A stretch of 64,000 nt of DNA from Kamptonema formosum PCC 10802 (GTDB taxonomy: Bacteria > Cyanobacteriota > Cyanobacteriia > Cyanobacteriales > Oscillatoriaceae), in contig NZ_KB235948.1 of NCBI RefSeq assembly GCF_000332335.1, positions 4,994,901 to 5,058,900 on the forward strand, read 5' to 3'. Below are positions 59,979-64,000 of the stretch, in pieces. How positions within the stretch are numbered: position 1 is the stretch's first letter; every line of letters starts with the position of its first letter. A program made the translations under genes and the position numbers. Under the pieces are notes generated by a model. That model saw only the letters and a list, made by a program, of their open reading frames with translations, searched no databases and was not told the origin of the DNA.

Positions 59979-61124
59979 TTATAAACCCCACACCGGCAAG
60001 TAGCCTTTGGCATCTGCGAGCGCCTTCTCAAAGTTAGCTAAAACATCGCTCTCTCTGAGAACAATTTTTTCCTGCTCCAGCAAAGCTCTGCCATCTCGGA
60101 AAATCTCATCTCGATGGATATGATATAATTTAGGAAGGGTTTCTGGATTGGGCAAAAAGGTTTGGCCAATGGGGTGGGGCGTCTCGAAGGAAAAGCTAAA
60201 TTCTGGGAACTGCTCGGTTTTAATTTCTAAGTAGTAGAGCGAATAGTAATCCTTTTCTTCGCTGTAATGGCATTTGGGACATTTGAGGACGGTTTCCCGA
60301 TTATAAGAGAAATACTCCAACTCGTTATAAAAATCAGACCTGTACCTGATAAGGAGGTGTTTGGAGCAAAGTGCAAGAAAGATTTTATCGGCTTTCTCTG
60401 GACGGTAAAAGAAAAGTTTGCTCCAGGGAGTTTTGCAAAGTAACTCTACCGCTTGATTCCGGCGCTCTTGCCACTCATCTCTGCGCTGGCTGTAAAGAAA
60501 ATCATTTGTTCTCGCTTTGTCTATTTTGAGTTGATTTTCTTGCGCCCAGCGCTCCGCCCATACTGTCCAGTATGCCAGCTGGAGGACAGCGGAAATTTCG
60601 GGAGAGCCTTTTTTCCGCCACTCGGATTTTATCCCATCCCAAGATGAACTAAAATCTTGTCTGGCTTTCTTGTTTCTTTTGCGAGTTTCGCTAGCGGCTT
60701 GCGAGGCGATTTGCCGCTTCTGCTTAATGAGGGCTTCGTAGTCGTCTCGCCACTTCTGGATTTTGGCTTTGTCTTGTGATAACTCGATCGCAAAACGGCG
60801 TTCGTGAAGGGGATATTTCCAGCCCTTGCCATAATCATCTAAAAAAAAGTTGTGTCTGAGGATGGGTATTTTGCCTTCGTTAATCCAGCGAATTCGTTCG
60901 GTTGGGGTGCAGCCGAGAAGTTCATCTAATTCTTCGGGCTCGACGGCTAATTCATATTCAAAGGTTTTCAGGAATCTTTCTTCCTCGGCGGGATCATTTT
61001 GGAAGATGTTGATGATTTTGGAGATCAGGGATTCCATGGGTTCCCTGTAGTTGTTGGGTGTTCCTAGGAATTTTAGGAGCTGGAAGTGAAAGAATCGGTC
61101 GGTGGTGATCAGATGTTCTATCAT
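59979..61124 (-). CDS. Unknown protein with Cys pair, 381 residues
   Basis: Starts MIEHLITTDRFFHFQLLKFL. Early segment resembles a helix-turn-helix or clamp (VEPEELDELLGCTPTERIRW), reminiscent of a regulator, then a charged coiled-coil (RRFAIELSQDKAKIQKWRDD, KRQIASQAASETRKRNKKAR). A central CPKCHYSEEKDY resembles half a zinc ribbon. The end is acidic and aromatic. The family is not recognised; no signal or membrane segment. It is lower in GC than its neighbours, consistent with acquisition. No partner gene is adjacent. Confidence 0.6.
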   Translation of the reverse strand: MIEHLITTDRFFHFQLLKFLGTPNNYREPMESLISKIINIFQNDPAEEERFLKTFEYELAVEPEELDELLGCTPTERIRWINEGKIPILRHNFFLDDYGKGWKYPLHERRFAIELSQDKAKIQKWRDDYEALIKQKRQIASQAASETRKRNKKARQDFSSSWDGIKSEWRKKGSPEISAVLQLAYWTVWAERWAQENQLKIDKARTNDFLYSQRRDEWQERRNQAVELLCKTPWSKLFFYRPEKADKIFLALCSKHLLIRYRSDFYNELEYFSYNRETVLKCPKCHYSEEKDYYSLYYLEIKTEQFPEFSFSFETPHPIGQTFLPNPETLPKLYHIHRDEIFRDGRALLEQEKIVLRESDVLANFEKALADAKGYLPVWGL

Positions 61125-61295
61125 GGGTGGGGTTGAGTTGGTTCTGTTCTACTATACACTAGGTTAGGAGATTTGTAAACCCCCACAGGACGCTAATGAC
61201 GCCCGTGGGGAGGGGGAAAAGGTTTTTAGAGGTTCAGCCATGAAGGTTTTGTTCTATTGTGCACTAAGTTAGGCGGCTTGTGAACTGCCAAGACG

Positions 61296-61892
61296 TCAAG
61301 GACGCCAAAGGGGGGGAGGGGAGAGAGTTGTTTGGGGTTGTAGCTGTGAGAGCCAGTCTGGCGCGGCTTTTGGGGAGCGCAGGTGAATTGCGGTGAGATG
61401 GGTGTATTCAGGTTGCTTGAGGAGGATGGGGAATTCTTTTCGCCTTTGGGGGTGTGTCTTGATTGCCCACAGGAGGACGGAATCGCGGCTGAAGGTTGTG
61501 GCGAGTGTTTCGCGGTTCCCATTCCAGAGTTGCTCTCGCGCCAGCACGCGCCGAACTGTGCGCCGCACGAGCCGGTGTAGGACCACCGGCAAGGGATAGT
61601 CGAGCCACACTACTGTGTCAGCGCGACTCCAGATGATGTCTCGCACTTGGCTGTAATTGCCATCCACAACCCAGCTGTTTCTGCTGAGTGCCGGTGCTAG
61701 GCGCTCTCGGAAGAGGGGAGTTGGGATTTCTGTCCAATTGGGTTCCCAGTGGATAGCATCGAGTTCGATATGGGGAATGGTAAGGCGATGTGCGAGCTGA
61801 CGGGCTAGGGCTGTTTTGCCAGAGCCGGTTGTGCCAACCACAGCAATGCGCTGAGGGCAATTCTGGGGACTCTCAGGTGAAAGACGATCCAT
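61296..61892 (-). CDS. P-loop NTPase, adenylate kinase-like
   Basis: 198 residues. Walker A VVGTTGSGKTALARQLAHRL, the FlaR/topology-modulation-type LID area with the DAIHWEPNWTEIP motif after the P-loop, NSWVVDGNYSQVRDIIWSRA and VVWLDYPLPVVLHRLVRRTV. Such small kinases/ATPases are common and mostly uncharacterised; nucleotide kinase activity is possible. The C-terminal half is His/Pro-rich and degenerate looking. It is divergent from the gene at 61985 with 92 bases between them. Confidence 0.8.
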   Translation of the reverse strand: MDRLSPESPQNCPQRIAVVGTTGSGKTALARQLAHRLTIPHIELDAIHWEPNWTEIPTPLFRERLAPALSRNSWVVDGNYSQVRDIIWSRADTVVWLDYPLPVVLHRLVRRTVRRVLAREQLWNGNRETLATTFSRDSVLLWAIKTHPQRRKEFPILLKQPEYTHLTAIHLRSPKAAPDWLSQLQPQTTLSPPPLWRP

Positions 61893-61984
61893 TTGAGGGT
61901 AGAATGCAAAAAAATGAGCTTCGCCAGAGTTACGAGCTCTGTGAAGCTTGGATCAATGTCTTTTCACAGACCAAGGAGGTCTGA

Positions 61985-62803
61985 ATGAGTAAAATTGTAG
62001 CGCAACCGGGGCAGCGCATCAAGCTGACCTACGAGTCCAGGGACTTTGAGGTGATTGTCATCGATCCCAACGGTTTGGGCCAAGGCCAGCCCACCGTGGG
62101 GCTGGGGTTCCGCATGATAGAGAAGTATGTGGGCATCAACAGCAACACGCTTTCTAGCTGGGTGGTCACGCAAAATGGCGATCACAGCCTGAAACTCCCT
62201 TCTGGCAAGACTTTCAATGTGATCAAGATTTTTTCGCCGGCGGACGGGAACACCTATATGGTGCTGGAAGCCTCGGACTGGGTTGCTTTGGTGGCTGACG
62301 TGATCAAGCACCCAGGCCGTATCTCTAAAGCTACAATCGCGAAGGTGGTGGACTTCCTCACCTGGTTTGCGATTAAGGGCTTCTACGCGGATGTGTACGC
62401 TGCTGTCAAGGGCGGATACTTGCCCAAAGACAGCCGAAATCTGACTCGCTGGCTGGAATCGCGACGCCGGGGTGTCCCTATCCGCAATGATTACACTGAC
62501 CTTTTGGACTCTCTCGGTTGCAAACCCATAGAGTTTGCCCGGTGGACGGATTATGTTTACCTGGGTTTGTTTGGAGTGAAGGCTGCTAAGATGAGAGAAA
62601 TTTGGGAGCGTCAAGCCGGCGATCGTCGCATTGCCCGTAACTATATCCCAGAATCTGAGGGTTTGGAAGCGGTGCGTTTCTGCGAGGATATGGTGGTGCG
62701 GATTTATGTGGATAATCTCCAGGAATCCCACGACCATGCAATTCTGTGGACTCGCCGAAAGTTTGCTAAGTTGCTAGCTGAGTACGAAGCTGTTGAATCC
62801 TAG
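61985..62803 (+). CDS. Unknown protein, 272 residues
   Basis: Excellent ribosome binding site AAGGAGGT four bases before the ATG. Text: KLTYESRDFEVIVIDPNGLG, QPTVGLGFRMIEKYVGINSN, LSSWVVTQNGDHSLKLPSGK, DFLTWFAIKGFYADVYAAVK and RQAGDRRIARNYIPESEGLE. Predicted soluble, mixed alpha/beta, with a possible C-terminal helical half. No catalytic motif. I do not recognise the family with certainty; it could belong to a phage- or plasmid-associated group. It lies just before a repeat cluster and an IS. Confidence 0.6.
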   Translation: MSKIVAQPGQRIKLTYESRDFEVIVIDPNGLGQGQPTVGLGFRMIEKYVGINSNTLSSWVVTQNGDHSLKLPSGKTFNVIKIFSPADGNTYMVLEASDWVALVADVIKHPGRISKATIAKVVDFLTWFAIKGFYADVYAAVKGGYLPKDSRNLTRWLESRRRGVPIRNDYTDLLDSLGCKPIEFARWTDYVYLGLFGVKAAKMREIWERQAGDRRIARNYIPESEGLEAVRFCEDMVVRIYVDNLQESHDHAILWTRRKFAKLLAEYEAVES

Positions 62804-62811
62804 CTGTGGGG

Positions 62812-63220
62812 TGCGTTCCGCACTGACATTGCCGGTGTATGGGCGATGTGTTGTGCCGGCGGAACGCACTTTGCTGATTAGATCCCAGGCGATTGAAATC
62901 GCGGCTATACAAACGAAGTCCGCCTCCCTTGGACTTCAGAAAAGTAGGCGGAATGCACTTTGCTGATTAGATCCCTGGCGATTGAAATCGCAGCTATACA
63001 AACGAAGTCCGCCTTCGCGGACTTCAGAAAAGTAGTGTTAAATCCGCCCCCCGCCTTCTGTAGGGGCGGGTTCACCCGAAATCTTTGAGACACAGCGCAG
63101 GATTGTACTAAACCCACCCCCGCCTGCAGTGCTGTCGGGTGCGTTCCGCATTGCCGGTGTATGGGCGATGTGTTGTATCGGCGGAACGCACTTTGCTAAC
63201 TAGATCCCAGGCGATTGAAA
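62812..63220. repeat. Cluster of GTGCGTTCCGC / GCGATTGAAATCGC repeats, truncated by an IS
   Basis: A unit of GTGCGTTCCGCA...TGCCGGTGTATGGGCGATGT...GCGGAACGCAC, TGATTAGATCCCAGGCGATT and GAAATCGCGGCTATACAAAC, AAGTCCGCC/GGACTTC occurs two to three times, with CCCGCCTTCTGTAGGGGCGGG between. The last copy stops at GCGATTGAAA (63211-63220), where other copies continue TCGCGG: the IS junction. It is related to the inside of the 168-bp MITE. Confidence 0.75.
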
Positions 63221-64000
63221 GAGACTGTTGGCGAATTGATAGGGGGCTCTAACCCACAAGTGTTGAATCTTAACAATTCGACATAAAAAAAGCGCCCAAA
63301 ACGTGCTATGATTTGGGCTACGGTCAAATCAATCCTGTTAATAACCTGTGCTCAACTCATTCTCTAAGATTGTCCAAAATCGTTTGGCTTCTTTGCCTAA
63401 AAATGATTATCCTGTCCTTAACACCCGCTTGTTTATGTCCATATGGTTGAGCTATGCAATGGATAAAAGCTTGACCAGTATGAGAGATATATTCAAGCGA
63501 CTAAATGGAACTGGCTATGAGCTAGATATTTCAACTTTCTCCAAAGCTAATGCGTCCAGAAGTCAAGAGCCATTTCTGAGACTTTATCAACAACTTAATG
63601 AGGAAATTTGCCGTCAAAAAAGCCTTCAAAAATATGAGCTGTGTCCTATTGATTCAACTGTCATTACTCTAACGAGTAAATTGCTATGGCTGCAAGAATA
63701 CTACCAAGTAAAGCTTGTTAGCTCCTTAAATTTAACCACAGGAGTTCCAGAAGAAAACTTAATAAATTTTGGATACGACTCTGACTACAGATATGGAAAA
63801 GAGATGTTAGCTAGTTTGCCCCCAAACGGTGTAGGGGTAATGGATCGGGGGCTTTTCTAGTTTAAAATTTTTACGGCTCGCCCAGCAGTCAAACAAGTAT
63901 TTTGTCTTGCGCATACCTAACAACTACAAACTTCAATTTTCTGAAAATAAGGGGCAGTTTCTAGTTGGGACAGGCAAGGACTCAGGAATATATAGAGTTG
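63221..64000 (+). mobile_element. Left part of an IS4-like insertion sequence, right end outside window
   Basis: The left junction is mapped to 63220/63221 by comparison with the uninterrupted repeat at 62889-62898. The element then carries 125 noncoding bases and a transposase gene. The terminal sequence starts near GAGACTGTTGGCG; inverted end and target duplication cannot be checked without the right end. Confidence 0.7.
63348..64000 (+). pseudogene. IS4-family (DDE) transposase, frameshifted, 3' end outside window
   Basis: GTG start at 63348. First catalytic Asp in CPIDSTVITLTSKLLW; the segment QVKLVSSLNLTTGVPEENLI follows, then GVGVMDRG with the second Asp. The frame then hits TAG after LF (63858-63860). 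In the +1 frame from about 63850 the family sequence continues as FSSLKFLRLAQQSNKYFVL, RIPNNYKLQFSENKGQFLVG and TGKDSGIYRV to the window edge. The shift is in a run of five G (about 63847-63851) where four would keep frame. It may be a true inactivating indel or a slippery site for programmed frameshifting as in other IS. Confidence 0.8.

Noticed and set aside
1..64000. tRNA and rRNA genes
   Set aside because: Intergenic regions were read for T-loop-like GGTTCGAAT(C) and cloverleaf stems; none was convincing.

Overview
The window is cyanobacterial. It carries psbH, psbN and psbI of photosystem II, NtcA and its partner PipX, the pipX-pipY-sepF-proC order, a CpcS/CpeS-type phycobilin lyase, a kinase-GUN4 fusion, several cyanobacteria-only families (DUF3084, DUF3086, DUF3119, DUF3146, DUF3769) and scattered HIP1 octamers (GCGATCGC). 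High GC, many dispersed short repeats and a PilT-type retraction ATPase suit a filamentous, Oscillatoriales-like organism, but genus cannot be settled from this sequence. No tRNA, rRNA or genuine CRISPR array was found.

Layout. 1-4.3 kb: end of an anthranilate synthase component I gene, then pipX-pipY-(small ORF)-sepF-proC, linking C/N sensing, PLP homeostasis, cell division and proline synthesis. 4.4-9.2 kb, minus strand: a HicBA toxin-antitoxin pair, plsY, DUF3086, DUF3119 and an MlaE-type permease, a membrane-lipid neighbourhood. 9.2-11.7 kb is an accessory island: a 15-unit tandem repeat, a consensus promoter, a decayed Rieske-oxygenase tail and a VMO-I-like secreted protein gene split by an amber codon. 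11.8-22.3 kb: ppx, a prenyltransferase, a LOG-like protein, wecB, a repeat-rich gap, a PilT-like ATPase, a solitary KaiB-like protein and a thioredoxin/NHL protein. 22.4-24.6 kb: two retropepsin-like genes, the second without its catalytic triad, and an M23 peptidase gene broken by a 110-bp element with 8-bp target duplications. 24.6-31.3 kb: fabI, ntcA with a perfect NtcA box, DUF3084, a YqgF-like protein, DUF3146, pth, tatA, psbH and psbN. 31.4-46.6 kb: secreted and hypothetical proteins, a GH38 alpha-mannosidase, psbI, an LptD-like DUF3769 protein, the bilin lyase and the kinase-GUN4 protein. 46.8-64 kb: a HEAT-repeat protein, a methyltransferase, transporters, three different metallopeptidases (M15, M41-like, M48), unknown proteins, two promoter-driven structured RNA or leader candidates, and the left end of an IS element with a frameshifted transposase that has landed in a repeat cluster.

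The most notable non-gene content is repeats: at least two MITE-like families with terminal inverted repeats, a 168-bp element with perfect 16-bp ends, the 110-bp element present twice with target duplications, and C/G-rich palindromes that have entered coding frames or supply stop codons. Functions are assigned from visible motifs only; no database search was possible.
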